A stretch of DNA of 64,000 nt from an uncultured Thiohalocapsa sp. (lineage in GTDB: Bacteria > Pseudomonadota > Gammaproteobacteria > Chromatiales > Chromatiaceae): assembly GCF_913063425.1 (NCBI RefSeq), contig NZ_CAJXYK010000011.1, forward strand, positions 1 to 64,000, written 5' to 3'. This document shows, one piece after another, positions 53,047 through 61,384 of this stretch; within the stretch, counting starts at the first letter, position 1, and each line of letters starts with the position of its first letter. Below the pieces are notes generated by a model. The model ran no database searches. It was given only the letters and a program-made list of their open reading frames with translations, and was not told the DNA's origin. Position numbers and translations under genes: made by a program.

Positions 53047-53835
53047 ATGCCGCCGTCCATCCGTTTCCCGAGCGGGGCCGCCCGCCCCCGGCTGCCGGCG
53101 GCCTTGCGCGGCCTGCTCGGTGTGCTGCGCTCCATCGGCATCTATCACCGGCCGCACCGCCGCGGTGCCCTCGACCGCATGCATGCGCGCTTCGCCGGAC
53201 GCGGCGACCTGGTGTTCGACATCGGCGCCCATGTGGGCGACCGGGTGGCGAGCTTCCGCCGGCTCGGCATGCGCGTGGTGGCGGTGGAGCCGCAGCCGCT
53301 GCTGGCGCAGCTGCTGCGGCTCCTGTACGCGCGGGACCGCAGGGTGAGCGTCGTTCAGGCGGCGGTCGGTGCCGCGCCCGGCAGCATTGACCTGCACCTG
53401 AACCTGGACAATCCCACCGTCAGCACGGCATCCAGCGACTTCATCCATGCCGCCGCCGTCGACAGCGCCTGGCAGGGCCAGCATTGGGAGCGCCAGGTGC
53501 GGGTGCCCGTCACCACCCTCGATGCCCTGATTGCCCGTTTCGGTGAGCCACGCTTCATCAAAATCGATGTGGAAGGCTACGAGGATCAGGTGCTGAAGGG
53601 GCTCAGCCTGGCACCGACGGCCTTCTCCTTCGAGTTCACCACCATCCAGCGGCCCGTGGCCCGCGCGGCGCTCGCGGAGTGCCGGCGGCTCGGCGCCTCC
53701 AGGTTCAACGCCGCGCTCGGCGAGAGTCAGCGCCTGCTGCACGCCGGCTGGACCGATGCGGCCAGCATGCGGGCCTGGCTGGATGCACTGCCGGCGCATG
53801 CCAACTCGGGCGACATCTATGCCATGCGGGGTTGA
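53047..53835 (+). CDS. FkbM-family SAM-dependent methyltransferase
   Basis: A 262-residue protein with SAM-binding motif VFDIGAHVGDRVASFRRLG (about residues 57-75), acidic loop AVEPQPLLAQLL, and the FkbM post-motif FIKIDVEGYEDQVLKGL (about 175-190). FkbM enzymes make O-methyl groups on sugars or polyketides. It begins right after the OpgH-like stop, so a role in modifying the glucan is plausible but unproven. Confidence 0.9.
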   Translation: MPPSIRFPSGAARPRLPAALRGLLGVLRSIGIYHRPHRRGALDRMHARFAGRGDLVFDIGAHVGDRVASFRRLGMRVVAVEPQPLLAQLLRLLYARDRRVSVVQAAVGAAPGSIDLHLNLDNPTVSTASSDFIHAAAVDSAWQGQHWERQVRVPVTTLDALIARFGEPRFIKIDVEGYEDQVLKGLSLAPTAFSFEFTTIQRPVARAALAECRRLGASRFNAALGESQRLLHAGWTDAASMRAWLDALPAHANSGDIYAMRG

Positions 53836-53958
53836 GAAAACACCTCGGGTGGAGATGGCTCGGAGATCGGGCAGAGCGCATCCGCCGTCGCGGCCGCTGG
53901 TGGATGCGCTTCTCCTCTCCACCCGACGCGCCGTCCGACGGCTGCACAGCTAAGCACC

Positions 53959-54948
53959 ATGACGGAGACGACACGGGCAAGGGCCTTCTGGGTCACGGGA
54001 CCGAACCGGGGCGAGATCCAGAGCGAAGACCTGCCGCCGCTGCCGGCGGACTGGGTCCGGGTGGTGACGCGCTTCTCCGGCATCAGCCGCGGCACCGAGG
54101 GCCTGGTGCTCCGGGGTGAGGTGCCGCCGAGCGAATACCAGCGCATGCGCGCGCCCTTCCAGGCGGGGGACTTCCCGGCGCCGGTGAAGTACGGCTACAT
54201 CAGCGTCGGCGAGGTGGTGGCGGGGCCTTCGCACCTGCACGGGCGCCTGGTCTACTGCCTGTATCCGCACCAGGACATCTACCAGGTGCCCGCGGCGGCG
54301 GTGACACCCCTGCCGGCCGCGCTGCCGCCCGGGCGCGCCGTGCTCGCCGCCAATCTGGAGACGGCGTTGAACGGGCTCTGGGACGCCGCCCCCCGGATCG
54401 GCGACCGCATTGCGGTGGTCGGTGCCGGCACCCTCGGCTGCCTGGTGGCCTGGCTCGCTGCCCGTATGCCGGGCTGCGCCGTGGAGCTCATCGACACCGA
54501 TCCGGCCCGGGCGGCGATTGCCGAAGCCCTGGGGGCGGCGTTCCGGATGCCGCAGGGGGCGAGTGCGGATGCGGACCTGGTGATCCATGCGAGCGGCAAC
54601 CCGGCGGGCCTCGCCACGGCGCTCGGTCTCGCCGGCTTCGAGGCGACGGTGCTGGAGCTCAGCTGGTTCGGCGCCAAGCCGGTCACCCTGTCGCTGGGGG
54701 AGGCCTTTCATCAGCGCCGGCTGCGGCTGGTGTCCTCGCAGGTGGGCAGCGTCGCAGCAGCCCAGCGCCCGCGCTGGGACCACAGCCGGCGGCTGGCGCT
54801 GGCGCTGTCGCTGCTGGCGGAGTCCGCGGCCGCGGTCCTGGATGCATTGATTACCGACGAGGCCGGGTTCGGGGAATTGCCCGCGGTGCAGGCGCGGCTC
54901 GCCGCGCAGCCCGGCGGGACCCTGACCCAGCGCATTCGGTACGGGTGA
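53959..54948 (+). CDS. MDR-family dehydrogenase (zinc-type alcohol dehydrogenase-like)
   Basis: A 329-residue medium-chain dehydrogenase. The N-terminal GroES-like half reads SGISRGTEGLVLRGEVPPSE, then GDFPAPVKYGYISVGEVV; the Rossmann half has VVGAGTLGCLVAWLAAR (about residue 155). The structural and catalytic zinc cysteines of classical enzymes are absent, so it may not use zinc. It is the first gene of a co-directional set with the PTPS-like, glycosyltransferase and methyltransferase genes, suggesting a redox step in that pathway. Substrate unknown. Confidence 0.87.
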   Translation: MTETTRARAFWVTGPNRGEIQSEDLPPLPADWVRVVTRFSGISRGTEGLVLRGEVPPSEYQRMRAPFQAGDFPAPVKYGYISVGEVVAGPSHLHGRLVYCLYPHQDIYQVPAAAVTPLPAALPPGRAVLAANLETALNGLWDAAPRIGDRIAVVGAGTLGCLVAWLAARMPGCAVELIDTDPARAAIAEALGAAFRMPQGASADADLVIHASGNPAGLATALGLAGFEATVLELSWFGAKPVTLSLGEAFHQRRLRLVSSQVGSVAAAQRPRWDHSRRLALALSLLAESAAAVLDALITDEAGFGELPAVQARLAAQPGGTLTQRIRYG

Positions 54949-55031
54949 TCCTGGCCCGTGTCCGCCTGGGGTGGGGCTGCGGTGCGCTGACGCGGGAGCC
55001 GTGGGGCGTTGGGTGACCCTGTCGCAGCCGA

Positions 55032-55055
55032 TCCCGATCCCGATCCCCATCCCGA
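55032..55055 (+). repeat. Short TCCCGA hexamer array
   Basis: Four copies of the hexamer TCCCGA, one changed to TCCCCA, in the 205-nt gap before the PTPS-like gene. This is the same unit as the nine-copy array at 32994. Confidence 0.8.
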
Positions 55056-55153
55056 TGCCATGCTGGCGCGCTTGGGTGTCGCGCGTTGCTGGTGCTCGCC
55101 ATGGACCTGCTGTTGCCGGTAGGCTGAGGGCCTGATTCTGTCTGGAGTGACGC

Positions 55154-55558
55154 ATGTACAGCCTGACCGTCCGCGACCACATCATGATCGCCCACAGCTT
55201 CCGGGGCGAGATCTTCGGCCCGGCGCAGCGCCTGCACGGCGCCACCTATGTGGTGGATTGCGAGCTGAAGCGCCCGGCGCTGGACGCCGACGGCCTGGTG
55301 GTGGATATCGGCAAGGCCGCGGCCGTGCTCGGCGAGGTGTTGGGCGCGCTCAACTACCGCAACCTGGACGACGAGCCGGACTTCGCCGGGCAGAACACCA
55401 CCACGGAGTACCTCGCCCGGGCCATCTTCGAGCGCATGGCCGCGCGTATCGCCGCCGGCGACCTGGGGCCGGGCGCCACCGGGCTCAGTGCGATGCGTAT
55501 CACGCTGGCCGAGTCGCATGTCGCCTGGGCCAGCTACGAGGGCGCCCTCGGCGGCTGA
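55154..55558 (+). CDS. 6-pyruvoyl-tetrahydropterin synthase-like protein with altered active site
   Basis: A 134-residue T-fold protein starting [20 protein letters not shown]. The family's first zinc His is kept (IAHSF), and the pterin-anchoring Glu region appears as [15 protein letters not shown]. In standard PTPS/QueD a Cys six residues before HGH is catalytic and both His of HGH bind zinc; here the segment is [13 protein letters not shown], so the Cys is Gly and the second His is Ala. NYRNLDD and [10 protein letters not shown] are conserved. It therefore probably binds a pterin or deazapurine-like ligand but does different chemistry. It is 21 nt before the glycosyltransferase gene. Confidence 0.85.
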   Translation: MYSLTVRDHIMIAHSFRGEIFGPAQRLHGATYVVDCELKRPALDADGLVVDIGKAAAVLGEVLGALNYRNLDDEPDFAGQNTTTEYLARAIFERMAARIAAGDLGPGATGLSAMRITLAESHVAWASYEGALGG

Positions 55559-55579
55559 CGCGCCGGCCGCCCGCGCCTG

Positions 55580-56677
55580 ATGTCCCCGCCCGGCCCAATG
55601 TCCCACCGGCCCACTGCCCAGAGCCAGCCCGACGCCCTGCACCTGCTGCTGCCGGGCAGTCTGGATGCCGTCACCGGCGGTACGCTGTACGACAGGCGCA
55701 TGTGCGAAGCGCTGCGCGTCCAGGGCCGGTTGATCCGCGTGCACAACCTGGATGCGAGCTTCCCGCAGCCGTCGGCAGCGGCGCTCACGGCCGCGGATGT
55801 GCTGCTGGCGGGCCTCCCGAAGGGGGCGCTGGTGGTGGTGGACGGGCTCGCGTTCGGTGCCATGCCGGACCTCGCCGCCCGCCACGCGGCGCGGCTCCGC
55901 CTGGTGGCGCTGGTGCACCATCCGCTGGCGCTGGAGACGGGCTTGGACGCTGCGACCGCGGAGCGACTGCACGCCAGCGAAGCCCGCGCCCTGCGCCATG
56001 CCAGCCGCGTGCTGGTCACCAGCGCCCACACCGCCCGCCTGCTGGCGGACTATGCGGTCCCGCCGGAGCGGGTGCGCGTGGTGGAGCCGGGCACGGACCC
56101 GGCGCCGTCCGCCGCGGGCAGCGCCGTCGGCGGCGGCCCGGTGCAGCTGCTCTGTGTCGGCAGTGTAACGCCGCGCAAGGGGCACCAGCTGCTGGTGGAG
56201 GCCCTGGGGCAGCTCCGCGCGCTCGACTGGCGACTCGACTGCGTGGGCAGCCTGACCCGCGATCCGCAGACGGTGGCGGCGCTGGCAGGTCGCATCGAGA
56301 CCCTTGGGCTTGTCGGGCGGGTGCGCCTGCTGGGGGAGCTCGGCGCCGCGGACCTCGCCGGCTGCTACCGCAGTGCGGATGTCTTCGTGCTCGCGAGCCT
56401 GTTCGAGGGCTACGGCATGGCCTTCGCCGAGGCCCTGGCCCACGGCCTGCCGGTGCTGGGCACCACCGGCGGCGCCATCCCGGACACTGTGTCTGCTGAT
56501 GCCGGGGTCCTGGTGCCGCCCGGCGATGTGGCGCCGCTGCGCGAGGCACTGCACCGGCTGCTCACCGACGCCGGGCTGCGCCACCGCCTTGCCGCCGGCG
56601 CTGCCCGGGCGCGGGCACGGCTGCCGGACTGGCCTGCGGCGGCGGCACGCTTTGCAGCGGCCTTGGCCGATGCCTGA
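55580..56677 (+). CDS. GT4-family glycosyltransferase
   Basis: A 365-residue GT-B enzyme. The N-terminal half contains DAVTGGTLYDRRMCEALR; the C-terminal half has LLCVGSVTPRKGHQLLVEAL (about residue 190) and the donor-binding FEGYGMAFAEALAHGLPVL (about 278, the E-x7-E motif). It is soluble. GT4 enzymes transfer sugars from nucleotide donors with retention. Its 8-nt overlap with the methyltransferase gene and closeness to the PTPS-like gene suggest that it glycosylates a small molecule made by this set. Confidence 0.9.
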   Translation: MSPPGPMSHRPTAQSQPDALHLLLPGSLDAVTGGTLYDRRMCEALRVQGRLIRVHNLDASFPQPSAAALTAADVLLAGLPKGALVVVDGLAFGAMPDLAARHAARLRLVALVHHPLALETGLDAATAERLHASEARALRHASRVLVTSAHTARLLADYAVPPERVRVVEPGTDPAPSAAGSAVGGGPVQLLCVGSVTPRKGHQLLVEALGQLRALDWRLDCVGSLTRDPQTVAALAGRIETLGLVGRVRLLGELGAADLAGCYRSADVFVLASLFEGYGMAFAEALAHGLPVLGTTGGAIPDTVSADAGVLVPPGDVAPLREALHRLLTDAGLRHRLAAGAARARARLPDWPAAAARFAAALADA

Positions 56678-57566
56678 GCTCAAATTCAGCGACGACTGGC
56701 TCGCGCTGCGGGCGCCGGCGGATGCCGCGGCCCGGGCGGATCGGCTGGTGCAGCACCTCCGGGCCCTGCCGACGGCAGCCGATGCTGTGCTGGAGGTGCT
56801 GGACCTCGGCTGCGGCACCGGGGCAAACCTGCGCCATCTGGCGCCCCTGCTGGCCCGCACCGGACACCTGCGCCAGCATTGGTGCTGTGTGGACCAGGAC
56901 GCGGCGCTGCTGGCGCGGCTGCCGGCGCGCACCGCCCGCTGGGCCGAGACGACCGACCTGTGCTGCACGCCGCGAGCCCATGGGCTCTGTCTCGAGGGTG
57001 CCGGCTGGCGCGCGGAGGTGGACGTGCAGCGCCTGGATCTGCACGCGGCCCTCGCCGACCTGCCGCTGCCGGCGGCGGGGCTGGTGACCGCCTCGGCGCT
57101 GCTGGACCTGGTGTCCGGTCCCTGGCTGCAAGGGCTGCTGGCGCGCTGCCGGCACGCGGGCTGCGGCCTGTTGTTCGCGCTGAGCTATGACGGCCGTTGC
57201 TCGCTGTCACCGGCGCATGCGCTGGATGCCGCCGTCATCGATCTGGTGAACCGTCATCAGCGCACCGACAAGGGTTTCGGCCCGGCCCTCGGGCCGAGGG
57301 CGGCGGACGATGCCGCAGCGCGTTGCCGGGCGCTCGGCTGGCGGGTGGAGGTGGCACCGAGCGACTGGGTGCTCGGGCCCACGGACGCCCCGATGCAGCG
57401 CGCGCTGCTGACGGGTTGGCATCAGGCGGCGGCGGAGCTGGCAGCCGGGGAGGGCGCTGGTCCGGCGGCGGGGCTGGACGCCTGGCTGACGGCGCGGCTC
57501 GCCTGGGTGGACGCCGGCACCTCGGTGCTGCGCATCGGCCACCTGGATCTGGTGGCGCTGCCCTGA
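56670..57566 (+). CDS. Class I SAM-dependent methyltransferase
   Basis: A 298-residue protein with SAM motif VLEVLDLGCGTGANLRHLAP (about residues 41-60), acidic residue in CVDQDAALLARL, and SALLDLVSGPWL (about 145). Three Cys in a row of positions (HWCCVD, DLCCTPRAHGLC) are unusual for a cytoplasmic methyltransferase and could bind metal. It overlaps the glycosyltransferase gene by 8 nt, so the two are coupled. The substrate is likely the product of the same cassette. Confidence 0.88.
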   Translation: MPELKFSDDWLALRAPADAAARADRLVQHLRALPTAADAVLEVLDLGCGTGANLRHLAPLLARTGHLRQHWCCVDQDAALLARLPARTARWAETTDLCCTPRAHGLCLEGAGWRAEVDVQRLDLHAALADLPLPAAGLVTASALLDLVSGPWLQGLLARCRHAGCGLLFALSYDGRCSLSPAHALDAAVIDLVNRHQRTDKGFGPALGPRAADDAAARCRALGWRVEVAPSDWVLGPTDAPMQRALLTGWHQAAAELAAGEGAGPAAGLDAWLTARLAWVDAGTSVLRIGHLDLVALP

Positions 57567-57578
57567 GGCGCCGAGCCC

Positions 57579-57842
57579 ATGCGTGAGTACGTGCCCATCG
57601 CCTGCGCCCGGCACGAGGCGCTGGAGCTCGCGATCCTGAAGCGCCGGCGGCTGCGCATCGCGCTGAGCGATGCGGGCGGCGGCGGCGTGCTCGTGGCGCT
57701 GCCCGTCGACATCCGTATCGCCGATGCCGCGGAGTGGCTGCTGGTGCGTGCGGCCGACGGCGGCGAGCGGCGGCTGCGACTGGACTGGATCCTGAGCGCG
57801 GAGCCCGCCGACGGCGTGGGTCCGGCCGGCGGCGGGCCCTGA
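57579..57842 (+). CDS. Rho-binding antiterminator (Rof/YaeO-like)
   Basis: An 87-residue protein starting MREYVPIACARHEALELAIL, which matches the start of Rof-family proteins (PI.C..Y..LE.A); a small beta-barrel follows, ending LRLDWILSAEP. E. coli Rof binds Rho and blocks its RNA entry site. It is 12 nt after the methyltransferase gene and 20 nt before the next gene. Members of this superfamily also occur in other small cassettes, so regulation of Rho is inferred, not shown. Confidence 0.72.
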   Translation: MREYVPIACARHEALELAILKRRRLRIALSDAGGGGVLVALPVDIRIADAAEWLLVRAADGGERRLRLDWILSAEPADGVGPAGGGP

Positions 57843-57862
57843 AGCGGTTGGGAGCCAAGCCC

Positions 57863-58381
57863 GTGTCGATCCGCTCCCGATCGCTGGACTCGCGCCCGCC
57901 CGAGGCGCTGCCGGTGACCGTCACCATCGAGATCCCACGCGGCAGCTTCCGCAAGGTGGGCTCCACCGGGCGGCTCGATTTTCTTTCACCGCTGCCCTGT
58001 CCGTTCAACTACGGCAGCATCCGCGAGCGGGTGGGGCTCGAAGGCGACCTGCTCGACGCCGTGCTGCTCGGTCCGCGGCTGCCCGCCGGCAGCGTGGTGG
58101 CGGCCTTTGCCTGCGGGGCCGTGCGATTTCAGGATCGCGGGCTCTTCGACGACAAGCTCATCTGCACCAGCATCCCCTTGGATGCGCGCAGCGCCGAGGG
58201 TGCGAGATGGGTGGCCCTCGCCTGCTTTCGCGTCTACGGCTTCGCCAAAGGGCTCCTGAATCTGTGGCGCGGGCGACCGGGGCGCACCCGTGTGAGCGCC
58301 TGGGTCAGCGCAGAGCGCGCCTGGCGCTGCTCGCGACCCCGGTCATGTCTGGAATGGGACGGACCGCCGGTGCCGTTCTAG
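57863..58381 (+). CDS. Divergent family I inorganic pyrophosphatase-like protein
   Basis: A 172-residue protein. GTG 57863 is the preferred start, after GGGAG. Residues match the pyrophosphatase fold: VTIEIPRGSFRK (Glu20 and Lys29 equivalents), FNYGSI (Tyr55), EGDLLD in place of DGDPLD (Asp65 replaced by Glu; Asp67 and Asp70 kept) and FQDRGLFDDK (Asp97, Asp102, Lys104). The Arg43, Glu31 and Tyr51 equivalents are lost. It may hydrolyse another phosphate substrate or have weak activity. It closes the co-directional cassette from 53959. Confidence 0.78.
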   Translation: MSIRSRSLDSRPPEALPVTVTIEIPRGSFRKVGSTGRLDFLSPLPCPFNYGSIRERVGLEGDLLDAVLLGPRLPAGSVVAAFACGAVRFQDRGLFDDKLICTSIPLDARSAEGARWVALACFRVYGFAKGLLNLWRGRPGRTRVSAWVSAERAWRCSRPRSCLEWDGPPVPF

Positions 58382-58400
58382 CCGATCAATCGGCGTTGCT

Positions 58401-59732
58401 CTAAAGCCCAAGGCTGCTGCAGATACCGTCCATGGAAGCCCGATCAATAAGGCAGCGAATGCGGGCGAGTGCCGCCCTATCGCGGGCGAGCTGAGCATCC
58501 AGGTTACTGCGCAGCGAGCGCAGGTGCGGCGCCACGGCGCCCTCGTCGAGTCTGATGCCCAACCGCTGCGGCGGCGCCAGGCTGGGTTCGCAATTTGCGC
58601 CGAGCATTGCCGACAGCATCAGGTCACCATACTCTGGACGATAGTGGGCGGGCTCCCAAAAGGCCTGAACGGTACGGCGGCGGTCACCTGGGTCCGGCGG
58701 GGCTTCCGTCGTCTAGGCGTTGATGACGTTGAAGTCCCAGAGGGGCACCCGTTGGCGGCGGGCGATCCGTGAGAGGGTCATCTTCCAGGCGTCCAGTTGC
58801 GGCCAGCGGTCCGTTTCCCTGATCGCGGTGAAGTAATCGACGTGATACGGGTTGATGAACAGGGTGACGTCGACGTTCTGCGCACGGGCACGGTCGAGAA
58901 ACCGCTCAAGGGTGTCGAACACGCTCGACCACTGCACGCCGTCTTGGAAGATGGCATCGTCGCGGCGCCGGAGCCGCGTGACCAGCTCCCTGTTCTTTTG
59001 CCGAAACAACACCGCCTGGCCCTCGCGGCGGACGATCGCGACATAGTCACGTCCCGGATTGAAGCCGTCCGCGCGGCGGGTGGTGACATGATCCTCGCCC
59101 TGTCTCAGCACCGTCTGCACGGCGTCCGAGAGCGTCGCGAGCGAAGCCAGGGCCTGGAACCATTCGGCCGCACGCCGGCGAGCGTAGCCGGGATTGTCCA
59201 TGCCGCTCGTGCCCACCCGGAGATTGACGTGGGAGAACTGGTGTGCAGCAGGCGCTTTCGGCGATGCCCTCGGCTCCACCAGGAAGTCCATAAAGTCCAG
59301 TCCCAAGAGGACCTGCGTCACTTCCCCAGTCGCCATTGCATGCTCGGCGTAGGCGATCTGCAATGCCAGCCTGGCGCCGGGCACCGCCGCGTTGAAGACA
59401 GGCTCCCGTGCCGCCGGCCAGCAGGCGCTCTGCGGATCGAGGCCGGCCTCCGGACGGGAGTTGCCGGCAATGACGGTAGTTGCCCGCAGGCGGTCTGCAT
59501 AGTAGGGCTTGGCGTAGCGTATCCGTGCGCCGGCGGCGGGCTTGAGCGCGTTGAAGCCGTTGATGCGCGGCGTACCAAACATACCGTACGGGTCCACCAG
59601 CCAGTTCCAGACGAAGCTGAGCCCGAGCGTCAGAACAACGCCCAGCCCAGCCGCGACGAGGAATCGCGGGTAAACTGCGTGGGGCCGGTGCGCAGCGCAC
59701 TCAGAACTGGAAATAGAGGAATTCCGAGACAC
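58401..59732 (-). pseudogene. SGNH/AlgJ-like acetylation partner of MBOAT, interrupted by an in-frame TAG
   Basis: The - strand frame opens at GTG 59732 with one membrane span (about residues 22-44), then an extracytoplasmic domain (VIAGNSRPEAGLDPQSACWP, TQVLLGLDFMDFLVEP, FINPYHVDYFTAI). It stops at TAG 58713-58715 after LWDFNVINA, but the very same frame carries on with TTEAPPDPGD and FWEPAHYRPEYGDLML to a stop at 58401. These last motifs (Trp-Glu-Pro-x-His-Tyr) are the family's conserved C-terminus. The TAG replaces a residue that is probably Tyr in relatives. It overlaps the MBOAT gene by 32 nt. Either inactive or truncated. Confidence 0.78.
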
Positions 59733-61287
59733 GGCTCATGGCCAAGATGGCGAGGGCGGCGCAGACACCCGTCGCCATGCCGACAGGCGCTGTGGGGCGC
59801 CAGTGCAGAGACTGCATATGCATGGGCAGCAGGCGCAGTTCATGGCGATCGTCGCCGGAATAAAGCTTGAGCACAGGCTTGAAGCGGGCCATGATCTGCA
59901 TGGAGTTGGGCATCATCAGCGCGATGGGGGCCAGCGCGAGCACCCAGGCCCAGGTGAGCGCGAAGTCCGTGCCGCCGCCCAGGTAGGTTCCCACGCCCCA
60001 CGCGGACAGTACAGGCCAGAGGGCGCCTAGGCTCACGGCGATGGCGTTGGGTAGGGCCACGCCATGCATGCCGCACATGGCCGCAAGCATGCGCAGCGCT
60101 GCATCCATGTCCGCCGCACGAAAGAAGACCCAGCCGACCACCACCGCGAGGAAGGTGATGGACCAGGCCAGCAGCCGTGCGACCGCTCCGGGTACCAGCG
60201 GGCGAGGAGCGATGACAGCCCAGAGCCGCTGCCAGGCATGATTGACGACGAGATAGAGCCCATGCAGTGCGCCCCAGATGACGAAGGTCCATCCGGCTCC
60301 GTGCCAGAGTCCACCCAGCAGCATGGTAAGGAACAGGTTGCGATAGCGCTTGACTGGTCCATGCCGGTTCCCACCCAGCGGGATGTAAAGATAGTCGCGC
60401 AGAAAGCGTGACAGGGTCATGTGCCAGCGGCGCCAGAACTCGACAATGCTGGTGGCCTTGTAGGGGGAGTGGAAGTTCTGCGGCAGGCGGATACCAAACA
60501 GTCTTGCCGCACCAATCGCCATGTCGGAATAGCCTGAGAAGTCGAAGTAGAGTTGCCAGGTGTAGGCGAGCGCGCCGCCCCAGGCCTCGAAGAAGGTGAG
60601 TGTGTCGCCGGCGGCAGCGCGGTCGAACACGGGCGTTGCATAAACAGCGATGCCATCGGCAAGTACGGTCTTCTTGAAAAGACCCATAACGAAAATGGTG
60701 CCGCCGACAGCGATGTTGGCAACATGTGGCTGCAGCGCTTCCCGGCGTGGGAACTGGGGGAGCATCTCCTTATGGTGGACAATAGGACCGGCAATGAGCT
60801 GGGGAAAGAAAGTGACGAAAAGCAGATAGTGAGAGAAGCGGTACTCCCGCGTGATACCCTGGTAAGCATCCACCAGGTAAGCAATCTGCTGAAAGGTAAA
60901 AAAGGAGATGGCGAGAGGCAACAGCACCTGCTGCAGATGAAGGTCGGTTCCAAGTACGGTGTTCAGGGTGTCGACCCCGAAGTTTGCATACTTATACCAA
61001 CCGAGCAGACCTAGATTGAAGGTGATGCCGAGCACGAGCAGCGCTCGGGCGCCGGCCCTGCGCGCGTGCTGATGGTCGCGGCCAATGCGCCGGCCGATCC
61101 CGAAGTTGACCAGCATCGAGGCGATGATCAGCGGGACATAGACCGGGTTCCACCAGCCATAAAAGAACAGTGAGGCAAGTATCAGCCAGGCAATGGCAGG
61201 CTCGTGCCCGAGTCGGCCTATCCAAAAGAAGCCGAGGAGCGTCAGCGGCAGAAAAGCAAACAGGAATGCAAAGGAATTGAACAGCAT
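59701..61287 (-). CDS. MBOAT-family membrane O-acyltransferase (AlgI-like)
   Basis: A 528-residue polytopic protein, about 11 spans, starting MLFNSFAFLFAFLPLTLLGF. Family motifs are GWYKYANFGVDTLN, PLAISFFTFQQIAYLVD, FSGYSDMAIGAARLFGI, EFWRRWHMTLSRFLRDYLYI and the catalytic His in GGLWHGAGWTFVIWG. It moves an acyl group, usually acetyl, across the inner membrane onto a polysaccharide or other extracellular target, with a periplasmic SGNH partner. The partner here is the downstream interrupted gene. Confidence 0.93.
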   Translation of the reverse strand: MLFNSFAFLFAFLPLTLLGFFWIGRLGHEPAIAWLILASLFFYGWWNPVYVPLIIASMLVNFGIGRRIGRDHQHARRAGARALLVLGITFNLGLLGWYKYANFGVDTLNTVLGTDLHLQQVLLPLAISFFTFQQIAYLVDAYQGITREYRFSHYLLFVTFFPQLIAGPIVHHKEMLPQFPRREALQPHVANIAVGGTIFVMGLFKKTVLADGIAVYATPVFDRAAAGDTLTFFEAWGGALAYTWQLYFDFSGYSDMAIGAARLFGIRLPQNFHSPYKATSIVEFWRRWHMTLSRFLRDYLYIPLGGNRHGPVKRYRNLFLTMLLGGLWHGAGWTFVIWGALHGLYLVVNHAWQRLWAVIAPRPLVPGAVARLLAWSITFLAVVVGWVFFRAADMDAALRMLAAMCGMHGVALPNAIAVSLGALWPVLSAWGVGTYLGGGTDFALTWAWVLALAPIALMMPNSMQIMARFKPVLKLYSGDDRHELRLLPMHMQSLHWRPTAPVGMATGVCAALAILAMSRVSEFLYFQF

Positions 61288-61384
61288 CGTGGGTGTCCTG
61301 CGGCGCGTGTCGCGCCCGTGGCGTCCTTTGGAGTCCTGCAGCTGATCCGGCGGCGACGACGAGGCTGAGGCTCACGACCCTGAG

